From Saccharopolyspora gloriosae (lineage in GTDB: Bacteria > Actinomycetota > Actinomycetes > Mycobacteriales > Pseudonocardiaceae): a DNA stretch of 64,000 nt. Positions 9,215 to 17,522 of the stretch are shown piece by piece. A program made the translations under genes and the position numbers. Location of the stretch: contig NZ_JACHIV010000001.1 of assembly GCF_014203325.1 (NCBI RefSeq), positions 248,001 through 312,000 on the forward strand. Direction: 5' to 3'. How positions within the stretch are numbered: the first letter of the stretch is position 1; every line of letters begins with the position of its first letter. The notes under the pieces were generated by a model that was given only the letters and a program-made list of their open reading frames with translations, ran no database searches and was not told the origin of the DNA.

Positions 9215-11155
9215 GTGCCGGAACCGAGTTCGCAGCGCCCCCAGCCAGGACCGTGGGTCGCGGGCCTGAGCATCGCGGTGCTGGTCACCGCGGCCGTCGT
9301 CGCGATCGTCGGAGACGGCGCCCACACCCCGCTCGGACTGTCCGACCCCGGAACCGCGGTGCGCTTCGGCACCGGTCTGGTGCGGTTGGTGGCCGACGGC
9401 GCCGCGGCGATCTGCTTGGGAGCGCTGGTGTTCGCGGCCCTGTTCACCTCGCCGCGCGAGTCCGGTGGCATCGCCCCGGACGGTTTCGCCGCGGTCCGCG
9501 CGGGCGGTTCGGCCGCGTGGGTGTGGGCCGCGGCCGCTGCGGCGATGGTCCCGTTCGAGATGGCCGACGCCACCGGCCAGCCGCTGAGCCGGGTGCTGGC
9601 CCCGGAGGCGTTCACCGGTCTGCTCGGCGCCTTGTACGAGCCGAAGGCCTGGCTGATCACGCTGCTCGTCGCGGTGTTCGTGGCGACCAGCGCGCGGATG
9701 ACGCTGCGGTGGCGCCCGACGCTCGGCTTGGCCGTGCTCGCCGCATTCGGCCTGCTGCCGCCCGCAGTGGTGGGGCATTCGGCGTCCAACGGTGGCCACG
9801 ACTTCGCCACCAACGCGATCGTGCTGCACGTGGTGGCGGCAGCGCTGTGGCTCGGCGTGCTCGTCGCCGTCACCGCGCACCTGCGCAGGGGAGGCGCGCA
9901 CCAGGAGCGGGTGCTGGCGCGGTATCGCGCGCTGGCCGGGGTGTGCTGGGTGGTGCTGGCCGCCTCGGGCCTGGTGGACGCGCTGGTGCTGATGCCCCTC
10001 GGCGACCTCGGGCGCACCGTGTTCGGGACGTTGGTGCTGGCGAAGGTCGTGCTGCTGCTGGTCCTCGGCGGCTCCGGGGCGTGGCTGCGGCGGCGAGCGA
10101 CGGCGCCGGCGGCGCTGCTCGGCGCCGAACTGGTGATCATGCTGGTGTCCGTCGGGGTGTCGATGGGCATGGCGCACACCCCGCCGCCGAACCTGCTGGA
10201 CCGCACGGCGAGCACCTCGGAAGTGGTCCTCGGCTACGACCTGCCCGGCCCGCCGAGCCTGCTCGGATTCCTGACCACGTGGCGCTTCGACCTCATCCTG
10301 GGGACCGCGGTCGTCGTGCTCGCGGCGCTGTACCTGGCGGGCGTGCGCCGGCTGCGGCGCCGTGGCGACGCGTGGCCCGCCGGGCGCACCGCCGCGTGGC
10401 TGTGCGGCTGCGCCACGGTGCTGGTCGCGACGTCGTCCGGGCTCGGCGTCTACTCGTCCGGCGTGTTCAGCGTGCACATGCTCGTGCACATGGTGCTGAA
10501 CATGCTCGCTCCGGTGCTGCTGGTGCTCGGCGGGCCGATCACGTTGGCGCTGCGCGCCCTGCCGCCCGCCGGGAAGGGAAATCCTTACGGGGCCAGGGAA
10601 GTGCTGCTCACCGCGGTGCACTCCCCGCCGGCGCGGTTCCTCGCGCACCCGGCGATCGCGACGGTGCTGTTCGTGAGCTCGTTCTACGCGCTCTACTTCA
10701 CCCCGCTGTTCGAGAGCGCGATGTCCGAGCACTGGGCGCACGAGCTGATGAACGTCCACTTCGTCCTCATCGGCTACCTGTACTACTGGACGGTCATCGG
10801 GGTCGATCCGGCGCCGAAACCGCTGCCGCACCTGGCCCGGCTCGGCATGGTGTTCGCGGTGATGCCGTTCCACGCGTTCTTCGGCGTGATCGTGATGAGC
10901 ATGGACGCCGTGATCGCCGAGAACTTCTACCGCACCCTCGACCTGCCGTGGGCCCAGGACCTGCTCGCCGACCAGTTCCTCGGCGGCGGCATCGCCTGGG
11001 CGGCGGGGGAGGCGCCGCTGGTCGTGGTGCTGATCGCGCTGCTCACCCAGTGGTACCGCCACGACATGCGCGCCGCCCGCCGCGCCGACCGCTCCGGCGA
11101 CGAGGAACTCGCCGCCTACAACACGATGCTCGCGAAGCTCGCCGACCGCCGCTGA
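9215..11155 (+). CDS. CopD domain / cytochrome c oxidase assembly (CtaG) fusion membrane protein
   Basis: The 646-aa product is all membrane. The first half resembles CopD, with a conserved VVGHSASNGGHDFATNAI stretch and a later HVVAAALWLGVL helix. The second half resembles caa3-type CtaG, with HMLVHMVLNMLAPVLLVLG and FHAFFGVIVMSMD. CopD imports copper and CtaG helps insert copper into cytochrome oxidase, so the fusion probably feeds copper to the oxidase from the membrane. The start is GTG 9215 after GTGAGGACC; an upstream GTG is in another frame. It diverges from PepSY/DUF5134. Two 47-bp inverted repeats follow it. Confidence 0.88.
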   Translation: MPEPSSQRPQPGPWVAGLSIAVLVTAAVVAIVGDGAHTPLGLSDPGTAVRFGTGLVRLVADGAAAICLGALVFAALFTSPRESGGIAPDGFAAVRAGGSAAWVWAAAAAAMVPFEMADATGQPLSRVLAPEAFTGLLGALYEPKAWLITLLVAVFVATSARMTLRWRPTLGLAVLAAFGLLPPAVVGHSASNGGHDFATNAIVLHVVAAALWLGVLVAVTAHLRRGGAHQERVLARYRALAGVCWVVLAASGLVDALVLMPLGDLGRTVFGTLVLAKVVLLLVLGGSGAWLRRRATAPAALLGAELVIMLVSVGVSMGMAHTPPPNLLDRTASTSEVVLGYDLPGPPSLLGFLTTWRFDLILGTAVVVLAALYLAGVRRLRRRGDAWPAGRTAAWLCGCATVLVATSSGLGVYSSGVFSVHMLVHMVLNMLAPVLLVLGGPITLALRALPPAGKGNPYGAREVLLTAVHSPPARFLAHPAIATVLFVSSFYALYFTPLFESAMSEHWAHELMNVHFVLIGYLYYWTVIGVDPAPKPLPHLARLGMVFAVMPFHAFFGVIVMSMDAVIAENFYRTLDLPWAQDLLADQFLGGGIAWAAGEAPLVVVLIALLTQWYRHDMRAARRADRSGDEELAAYNTMLAKLADRR

Positions 11156-11170
11156 AGCATCGCGATCCGA

Positions 11171-11217
11171 GTGAACGGACCGTTCGTCCAAGGGGATTGG
11201 GCGAACGGTCCGTTCAC
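11171..11217. repeat. 47-bp inverted repeat, copy A
   Basis: GTGAACGGACCGTTCG at 11171-11186 pairs perfectly with 11202-11217 around a 15-nt spacer. It lies 15 nt after the CopD-CtaG stop, so it may end that transcript. A diverged second copy starts at 11266. Confidence 0.85.
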
Positions 11218-11265
11218 TTCAACCGGGCCCGCGCTCGCGGGTCGAGTCGCGCCGATGCGGAGTGA

Positions 11266-11312
11266 GTGAACGGACCGTTGGTCCAACGGGATTGGGCAGA
11301 CGGTCCGTTCGC
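11266..11312. repeat. 47-bp inverted repeat, copy B (imperfect)
   Basis: This copy keeps GTGAACGGACCGTTG and, after a spacer containing GGGATTGGG, the right arm ACGGTCCGTTCGCT. The arms have mismatches compared with copy A. It lies just past the end of the DUF397 gene on the minus strand, so the two copies could end the converging transcripts from either side. Confidence 0.75.
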
Positions 11313-11317
11313 TCCGG

Positions 11318-11521
11318 TCAGGTGTGCGGGTGGTCGAGGTGGCCGGTGCGGAGGTGGGTGAGGAAGCCGGTCCAGGCGGTGCGGGTGAAGGTTAATGTTC
11401 CGGCGTCGCGGTCCTTCGTGTCGCGGACTGCTGCGATGCCGGGCGCTCCACCGACTTCGACGCAGGCTCCTCGGGGTGCCGATCTCGTGCTCGTACGCCA
11501 TCCACTGATCTCGGGTGCCAT
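11318..11521 (-). CDS. DUF397 domain protein
   Basis: The 67-aa protein shows the DUF397 hallmarks: GWRTSTRS, CVEVG, the VRDTKDRD core, and a final TAWTGFLTHLR. DUF397 proteins always pair with a DUF5753 XRE regulator in actinomycetes and are thought to modulate it, as in the WhiJ-type systems of Streptomyces development. Its ATG at 11521 lies 3 nt after the stop of the XRE gene at 11525, so they form one operon. The paralogous pair at 24552-25597 has the same order. Confidence 0.9.
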   Translation of the reverse strand: MAPEISGWRTSTRSAPRGACVEVGGAPGIAAVRDTKDRDAGTLTFTRTAWTGFLTHLRTGHLDHPHT

Positions 11522-11524
11522 CGC

Positions 11525-12373
11525 TCAACCTCCCAGCTCGGTTCGAATCGCTGCAATGAAGTTCAGCGAATCACCCTCGCTCAGTGCAATGGCTTGCAAC
11601 TGTTCAACGGCGTCGGCATGGGCCGAGATGTCGCGAGGACCATTGAGGAAGACCAAGCTGTTGTAGTGATCGATCTGGACGATCGGATCTGCTTTCGGGA
11701 AGTGCAGCAGGATGAACTGCCCCGCGTGTGCGGCGTGGAAGGACTGCGAGCCGGACGGAATGACTTGAACGGCGACGTTCGGGTGCGTGGCCGCTTCCGC
11801 CTCGATGTGCTTCAACTGCGCGGCCATCGCTGCCGGGCCTCCGAGCGGCTCGCGCAATGCCGCTTCGCCGATCAGTGCGGTGAACTCGGGTGCTCCGTCC
11901 TTGGTCAGAACCGTCCGTCGTTCCATTCGGGTCAGGATGCGCGCTCGGATCTGGTCGTCGGGCAACTGCGCCATCGACGCGTGCATGTAGTCCGGTGTTT
12001 GGAGCAGCCCGGGAATCAACAGGGGAGCGACCTCGGTGATCCGGGTAGCGGTGCTCTCGAACTCGACGAGTGACGCGAGTTCCTTCTGCACTCCGGGAAT
12101 GCCCGAACTGACCCAGCTTCGCGAGTCCGTGTTGCGCGCCTGCTCGAGGATTCGTTCGTACTCGTCGCCGGTGACGCCCAGCGCGGTGAGGAAGCTGGCG
12201 ACGTGCTCGGAGGCCGGGACGCTGGTGCCCGTTTCCCAGCGGCTGAGCTGCGTCTTGGCCGCAGCAAGCCGCTCAGCGAGCGCGCGGAGGCTCAGCCCGG
12301 CTCGTTTTCGCGCATCACGAAGCTCCGCGCCCAACGCACGAGCTGCGGGTGTGTTCGCTGCTCCAGTTGCCAT
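11525..12373 (-). CDS. XRE-family regulator with DUF5753 domain
   Basis: The start chosen is ATG 12373 (MATGAANTPAARALG), giving 282 aa; the frame is open to 12463 but that would place coding sequence over a palindrome. Residues about 10-70 are a helix-turn-helix (LRALAERLAAAKTQLSRWE). The rest is the DUF5753 ligand or partner-binding domain, recognised by ITEVAPLLIPGLLQTPDYM. It is co-transcribed with DUF397 and diverges from two small Cys-containing genes. The palindrome at 12437-12470 in the divergent region is a plausible autoregulatory operator. Confidence 0.9.
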   Translation of the reverse strand: MATGAANTPAARALGAELRDARKRAGLSLRALAERLAAAKTQLSRWETGTSVPASEHVASFLTALGVTGDEYERILEQARNTDSRSWVSSGIPGVQKELASLVEFESTATRITEVAPLLIPGLLQTPDYMHASMAQLPDDQIRARILTRMERRTVLTKDGAPEFTALIGEAALREPLGGPAAMAAQLKHIEAEAATHPNVAVQVIPSGSQSFHAAHAGQFILLHFPKADPIVQIDHYNSLVFLNGPRDISAHADAVEQLQAIALSEGDSLNFIAAIRTELGG

Positions 12374-12436
12374 GTGCGCCGATCTTAGGGCGCCGCTTGC
12401 CTCCGCCTTGCTGATCACCCGAACGAGGAATGGAAG

Positions 12437-12470
12437 TGTCCCTGTGTCCAACGATATGTTCACAGGGACA
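12437..12470. promoter_or_regulatory. Palindrome in the divergent promoter region, candidate XRE operator
   Basis: TGTCCCTGTG at 12437-12446 and CACAGGGACA at 12461-12470 are perfect 10-bp complements separated by 14 nt. The site lies 64 nt upstream of the XRE start and 76 nt upstream of the first small plus-strand gene. It would suit a dimeric regulator controlling both directions. The binding protein is inferred from position only. Confidence 0.6.
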
Positions 12471-12545
12471 TCGAAGATCCAATCGTGAAGTCGCTGCTGG
12501 ACTGTGTGCAGCCTTCGCGCGGCGATTTCCGCTAGGAGGTGTGCG

Positions 12546-12794
12546 TTGCCGTATCCGTTTCGTTGGTTTCCGGCGCGGGGTGAGCGTCATGCGAGCGTGG
12601 ATTCCGCTCCGCGGCTGGGGTTTCGCGCCGGCACGGAGGTGACGGCCTTGTGCGGGGCGGAGGTCTCCGCCGCCGAAGGCGATGAGGCCTGGTTGTGGCC
12701 GACCTGTCCCGCGTGCTCCGAGGGGGTGCGGCCGATCGCGCGGCGGCACAACGCCGTCCTCCCGTTGCCGGAGGTGTGGCCGCATGGACGGTGA
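12546..12794 (+). CDS. Small Cys-containing (zinc-finger-like) protein, module 1 first gene
   Basis: The 82-aa frame begins at TTG 12546, picked because a perfect AGGAGG sits at 12534-12539, 6 nt upstream; a longer start at ATG 12504 lacks such a site. The product has a Cys in ALCGAEV and a CPAC knuckle near the C-terminus, so it could bind zinc with three or more ligands. It overlaps the next gene by 11 nt. Its likely homologue in module 2 is the gene at 25757. The function is unknown; linkage to the divergent XRE/DUF397 pair is the only clue. Confidence 0.6.
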   Translation: MPYPFRWFPARGERHASVDSAPRLGFRAGTEVTALCGAEVSAAEGDEAWLWPTCPACSEGVRPIARRHNAVLPLPEVWPHGR

Positions 12795-13110
12795 ACGCGG
12801 CGGTTGGGTCTGCGGCGTCGCCGAGTCCGCTTGGCACCGGCTGGTCGGTTATCGAGGCTGGTGCAGGTTTCGCGCACCCGTCGCGGGGTGCGGGCACGTC
12901 GTGCTCGGGCCGGTCCACCGCAGCGTGCGGGTTCCGGTGTCGTGCGGCGGGCGGTGGATCTGTCCGGCGTGTTCGCCGCTGGGGATGGTGGCCGCGGCCG
13001 ACCCGCCGTCGAGTCCGGTGACCATCACCGGTCGCCACGCGATCTTCGTCCCGGAGCGGGTGGATCGCGCTCCGCTCGCGGAGCCGCTGCCGTGCATCGC
13101 GGCGGCGTGA
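12784..13110 (+). CDS. Small Cys/His-rich protein, module 1 second gene
   Basis: This 108-aa product starts at ATG 12784 inside the end of the previous gene. It has a SAWHRL segment, a GCGH motif and a CPAC motif, which read like scattered zinc ligands. The same order WH, CGH, CxxC occurs in the protein at 26005-26400, so the two are probably homologues. No known domain is recognised. Codon use fits a real high-GC gene. About 200 nt without clear features follow before the copper ATPase stop. Confidence 0.5.
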   Translation: MDGERGGWVCGVAESAWHRLVGYRGWCRFRAPVAGCGHVVLGPVHRSVRVPVSCGGRWICPACSPLGMVAAADPPSSPVTITGRHAIFVPERVDRAPLAEPLPCIAAA

Positions 13111-13314
13111 GTCCACGACGCTCCACGTGACCTCCTCTCGGGAAGGCCGACCGGCTACGCGGCCTTCCCTCCTCGGTCCGGCGCTGCGACCTCCCTCCCC
13201 CTCGCGGCATCGGGCCGGGCGGGCCGGGCGGTGCGCATCACGACCCCGACCAGCGCACTGCCCGGCCGCGCCCATCCGAAGCGGTCGAGCCGGGGCGGAC
13301 TCGATCGCTCAAGG

Positions 13315-15657
13315 TCATTGACCGTTCAGGTCAGTGTCCTGAGCGGACAGTCCGGTGAAGCGGCGGAGGCGGAGGCTGTTGGAGACGACGAAGAACGAGG
13401 ACAGGGCCATCGTGGCTCCGGCGATCAGCGGGTTGAGCAGGCCGAGGGCGGCGAGCGGGAGCGCGGCGAGGTTGTAGCCGAAGGCCCACAGGAGATTGCC
13501 GCGGATCGTGCGCAGCGTCGCGCGGGCGAGCCGGATCGCGTCGGGGGCGACGGTGAGGTCGTCCCGAACCAAGATCAAGTCGGCGCTGTCGATCGCGATG
13601 TCCGTGCCGGTCGCCACCGCCAGGCCGAGATCGGCCGTGGCCAGCGCGGGCGCGTCGTTCACGCCGTCGCCGATCATCGCCACCGCGCGGCCCTCCGCTC
13701 GCAGGGTGCGCACCACCTCGGCCTTCTCGTCCGGCAGCACCTCGGAGATCACCCGCTCGATGCCCACTTCGGCCGCCACGGCCCGGCCGGTGGTGGCGTT
13801 GTCGCCGGTCAGCAGCACCGTGCGGAGGCCGAGCCGGTGCAGCTCGGCGATCGCCCGCGCCGCCGACGGCTTCACCGCGTCGGCCAGCGCGAACACCGCC
13901 AGCGCCCGGCCGTCCTCGCCGGCGAGCACCGCCGTGCGGCCCTGCGCCTCCCACTGCTCGCGCAGCCGATCCAACTCGTCCGGGACCGTCCAGCCCTCGT
14001 CGTCGAACAGCGCGCGACGACCGATGAGGACCTGCCTGCCCTCCACCGAGCCGGATGCCCCGAGACCTGGTCGGGCGGCGAACGAGCGGACCTCGGGGCC
14101 GGGGGACGAGTCCTCCGGCGTCTGCGGGTCGTCTTCGGCGGCCCGCGGTTCGGAAGGCTCGGTGAGCGCGGCCCGGTCGTCGGCGGCGAGAGCGGCGATG
14201 GCTGCGGCCACCGCGTGCTCCGAAGCCTCCTCGACCGCACCCGCCCGGCGCAGCACCGCCGAGCGGTCCGCCTCGGCCGCGACGTGCAGGTCCACCACCG
14301 ACATGCGGCCATCGGTGACCGTGCCCGTCTTGTCCAGCACCACCGTGTCGACCGCGCGGGTCGATTCCAGCGCCTGGTAGCCCTTGATGAAGATGCCGAG
14401 CGTGGCGCCGCGTCCGGAGGCGACCATCAGCGCGGTCGGCGTGGCCAGGCCGAGCGCGCACGGGCAGGCGATCACCAGCACGGCCAGCGCCGCGGTGAAC
14501 GCGCGGTCCGGGGAGCCGGTCAGCAGCAACCAGGCCAGCAGCGTCAGCGCGGAACCCGCCAGCACGGCGGGGACGAAGTACGCGGAGATCCGGTCGGCCA
14601 GCCGCTGCACGGCCGCTTTGCCGGACTGCGCCTCGGAAACCAGCCGCAGCATCGCCCCGAGCCGGGTGTCCGCCCCGACCGCGGTCGCCCGCACGACGAG
14701 CCTGCCGTTGAGCGCGACCGTGCCGCCGATGACCGCGTCGCCTCCGGTCACTTCGACCGGGGTCGACTCGCCCGTCATCGAGCTGCGATCGAGCGCGCCG
14801 CCGCCCTCCTCGACGACGCCGTCCGTGGCGATGGTGCCGCCGGGGCGCACCAGGAACCGTTGTCCCGCCCGGAGATCCGCCGCCGGGATCTCGTGCCGGG
14901 AGCCGTCGTCGTGCAGCACCGTCACGGACTTGGCGCGCAGCGCCGCCAGCGCGTTCAGGGCGTCCCCGGCCTGCCGCTGGGCGCGCGCCTCGAAGTAGCG
15001 GCCGGCGAGCACGAAGGCGGTGACGCCCGCCGCGACCTCCAGGTACAGCGCGCCCTGCGGGTTCAGCAGCAGCGACCAGCCCGATTCACCGACCGGGTCG
15101 GGCTGGAAGAACATCGCGTACAGCGACCAGCCCACCGCCGCCGTGATGCCCAACGAGACCAGGGTGTCCATCGAGGACGCGCCACGGCGGGCGCCGCGCA
15201 GCGCGGCCCGGTGGAACGGCCACGCGGCCCAGCCCGCGACGGGCACCGTCAGCGCGATCAGCAGCCACTGCCAGCCGGGGAAGCGCGCTTGCGGCAGCAC
15301 GATGAACAGCAGCGACAAGTCGCACAGCGGCACGAACAAGCCCACCGCCACCAGCATCCGGCGCCACAGGTCGCGCACCCGGTCCGTCGGAGCGCCTGCC
15401 GGCTCCTCCTCGGCGGGTGGCGATTCCGGCCGGACCGGTTCCGCGTCGTAGCCCGCGCCGCGCACCGTGCGCACCAGCAGACCCACGTCCTGCTCGGCGG
15501 AGAACTCCACGTCGGCGACGCCGGTCGCGTAGTTCACCCCGGCCCGCACGCCGTCGAGCCTGTTGAGCTTGCGTTCCACCCGCACCGCGCAGGCGGCGCA
15601 GGTCATACCGCTCACGGACAGCTCGACGCGGCGAGCTTCGGCAACCGTCGGGGACAT
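13315..15657 (-). CDS. copA: Copper-exporting P1B-type ATPase
   Basis: The 780-aa pump has one N-terminal HMA domain with GMTCAAC near residue 17, eight predicted membrane helices, an actuator TGES near 300, the CPC transport motif in IACPCALGLATP near 397, the phosphorylated DKTGT near 441 and GDGVNDAP near 663. The CPC plus HMA set fits Cu(I) export from the cytosol. An Asp/Glu/Pro-rich insertion in the nucleotide-binding domain (near residue 500-530) lengthens it slightly. The ATG 15657 start places the HMA domain at the very N-terminus. It is alone on its strand; no clear CsoR or CueR operator was recognised in the 215 nt upstream. Confidence 0.93.
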   Translation of the reverse strand: MSPTVAEARRVELSVSGMTCAACAVRVERKLNRLDGVRAGVNYATGVADVEFSAEQDVGLLVRTVRGAGYDAEPVRPESPPAEEEPAGAPTDRVRDLWRRMLVAVGLFVPLCDLSLLFIVLPQARFPGWQWLLIALTVPVAGWAAWPFHRAALRGARRGASSMDTLVSLGITAAVGWSLYAMFFQPDPVGESGWSLLLNPQGALYLEVAAGVTAFVLAGRYFEARAQRQAGDALNALAALRAKSVTVLHDDGSRHEIPAADLRAGQRFLVRPGGTIATDGVVEEGGGALDRSSMTGESTPVEVTGGDAVIGGTVALNGRLVVRATAVGADTRLGAMLRLVSEAQSGKAAVQRLADRISAYFVPAVLAGSALTLLAWLLLTGSPDRAFTAALAVLVIACPCALGLATPTALMVASGRGATLGIFIKGYQALESTRAVDTVVLDKTGTVTDGRMSVVDLHVAAEADRSAVLRRAGAVEEASEHAVAAAIAALAADDRAALTEPSEPRAAEDDPQTPEDSSPGPEVRSFAARPGLGASGSVEGRQVLIGRRALFDDEGWTVPDELDRLREQWEAQGRTAVLAGEDGRALAVFALADAVKPSAARAIAELHRLGLRTVLLTGDNATTGRAVAAEVGIERVISEVLPDEKAEVVRTLRAEGRAVAMIGDGVNDAPALATADLGLAVATGTDIAIDSADLILVRDDLTVAPDAIRLARATLRTIRGNLLWAFGYNLAALPLAALGLLNPLIAGATMALSSFFVVSNSLRLRRFTGLSAQDTDLNGQ

Positions 15658-15872
15658 CGGACACCCTCTCGCGAATTCGGCGACCCGCGTTCAGGTCACC
15701 CGTGCACACAGTCGGTCGAGCCCGCGGAGCGGTTCCCGCGCCTCGGTGTGAGGTGGGGAACGTGCGGGCCGAGCGCGCCGGAGCCTCGGCAGGACGGGCC
15801 GGGCGCTGCTTCCATGATTACGGGGTCGAACTGGCGTTCGCCATCACACGATCGATCGGGGGACCTGGTGTA

Positions 15873-16823
15873 TCAGGAGGCGGCCTTGGTCACCTTGGCG
15901 ACGAAGAAGCCCTCGAACACGTCGGACGGCATCACCCGCACCGCGTGCTTGAGGCGCTTGTCGAACTTCGCGCCGCGCCAGGAGTTCAGCCCCGGCAGGA
16001 ACTCCTCCTCGCTGAACCCCAGCGGTTCCACCGCGAGGTCGGAGTGTCGCTGCAGGACCTTGTTCACCGGGAACTCGTCCTCCTCCGGGCTGAGCGTGCA
16101 GGTCGAGTAGACCAGCGTCCCGCCCGGCTTGAGCAGCTTGTACGCGGCGTCGCACATCTTCGCCTGGAGGAACTTGTACTTCTCGATCCGCTCCTCCGAC
16201 CAGTACCGCAGCGCGTCGGACTTGCGCAGGTTCACCCGGCCCTCGCCGGAGCACTGCACGTCCAGCAGGATGCGGTCGAAGCGCTCCGCGGGCACCGACT
16301 TGTCGATGTACTGCGCGTTGTGCGTGGTCAGCTCCGCGTACCGCACGCCGTAGAGCTCGGCGAGCTCGGCGAGCTTGCGGGCGCGCGGCGGCGCCGAGTC
16401 GTTGAGCCACAACTCGCAGTCGTTGCCCACGCGCGCCGCGATGTGGAAGGCCTTGCCGCCCGGCGCGGAGGCGATGTCGAGCACCGCGTCACCGGGCTGC
16501 GCGTCCAGCGCCACCGGCGGGATCAGGCTCGCCGCGTTCTGCAGGTACACCCGGCCCTCGTGCGCCAGCGGCAGGATGTCGTCGAAACCGTCGTTGTCCG
16601 GCCAGAGGAACGCGTGCTCGCACCAGTCCACCGGGATGAGGCCGGGGGCCTTGTCCCGCACGAACTCGACGGTCTCGCGGTAGCGCTCGTCGTCGAGCAG
16701 CCGGTTGACCCGGATCGAGGTGGGCCGGGCGCCGCGGAAGACGGATTCGACCTCGTCCGGGCGGATTCCGAGCACCTCGGACATCCGCTTCTCGAACGTG
16801 CGGGTCTTGCGCTGGCTGCTCAC
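15873..16823 (-). CDS. RsmB/NOP-family RNA (cytosine-5) methyltransferase
   Basis: The 316-aa protein has an N-terminal RNA-binding part (SIRVNRLL) and a class I SAM fold with SAPGGKA near residue 143, an ND acidic pair, the LLDVQCSGEG motif carrying a catalytic Cys, and the second Cys in YSTCTLSPEE. Two Cys are the signature of m5C RNA methyltransferases; the exact rRNA or tRNA target is not known. GTG 16823 is chosen because AGGAG lies 8 nt before it. It stands alone, divergent from the DUF3995-like gene. Confidence 0.85.
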   Translation of the reverse strand: MSSQRKTRTFEKRMSEVLGIRPDEVESVFRGARPTSIRVNRLLDDERYRETVEFVRDKAPGLIPVDWCEHAFLWPDNDGFDDILPLAHEGRVYLQNAASLIPPVALDAQPGDAVLDIASAPGGKAFHIAARVGNDCELWLNDSAPPRARKLAELAELYGVRYAELTTHNAQYIDKSVPAERFDRILLDVQCSGEGRVNLRKSDALRYWSEERIEKYKFLQAKMCDAAYKLLKPGGTLVYSTCTLSPEEDEFPVNKVLQRHSDLAVEPLGFSEEEFLPGLNSWRGAKFDKRLKHAVRVMPSDVFEGFFVAKVTKAAS

Positions 16824-17047
16824 GGCCACTGCTCCTGTCGGGTCGAACTCCTCCGGCACCCCGCAGCCTGGCACGGCGGTCTCGCGCGCGGCGCCCTCGG
16901 CCCAACCTACCGGTGCCGGAACAGCGCTGACCTGCCACTCCTCGCCCGTGACACGGTCTCGACGCGCGAGTCGTTCACCCCCGAGCGGGAGCCGGCTCCC
17001 TCCCGGGAGGGAGGTCGCGGCGCCGCGCGAACCGCGATTCTTCCCGC

Positions 17048-17512
17048 ATGACGGTGGAAACGAGGACGCGGACGTGGGGAGCCGTCGCCGCGCGCGGTGC
17101 GGCGGCGTGGTCGGTGGCCTTCGGGCTCGTGCACGTGTACTGGCTGGTGGGCGGTGAGGTGGGGCTGCCGCCGGGCACGTCGCTGGCGTCGAACCTGCCG
17201 CTGCTGATCATCGACGTGGTGGCGATCCCGCTGTGCGCGCTGGCGGCGCTGGTGGCGCTGGCGCCGACCCGGCCGTGGGGGAGCCGGGTGCCGAGGTGGT
17301 TGCTGAACACCGCGATCTGCGGGGTCGCGGTGCTGCTGCTGGTGCACGCGATGCCGTCGGTCGTCGACTGGGTGCTGCTCGCGTCCGGGCGGCTGGCGGT
17401 GGCGGACCTGGACCCGATGGAGCGGTTCGTGACGTTGCTCTACGAACCGGTTTTCCTGGCCGGTGGGTTGCTGTTCGGACTCACCGGGCTCGGATGCCTC
17501 CGCGGCCGGTGA
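17048..17512 (+). CDS. Four-helix membrane protein, DUF3995-like
   Basis: The 154-aa product has four hydrophobic stretches; the first contains FGLVHVYWLVGG, as in DUF3995 proteins. No function is known. It precedes a NarL-type histidine kinase by 10 nt and the kinase-regulator pair overlap, so the three may be one operon and the protein might be the sensed or regulated membrane partner; this is inference. Confidence 0.65.
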   Translation: MTVETRTRTWGAVAARGAAAWSVAFGLVHVYWLVGGEVGLPPGTSLASNLPLLIIDVVAIPLCALAALVALAPTRPWGSRVPRWLLNTAICGVAVLLLVHAMPSVVDWVLLASGRLAVADLDPMERFVTLLYEPVFLAGGLLFGLTGLGCLRGR

Positions 17513-17522
17513 GGATCGGCTG

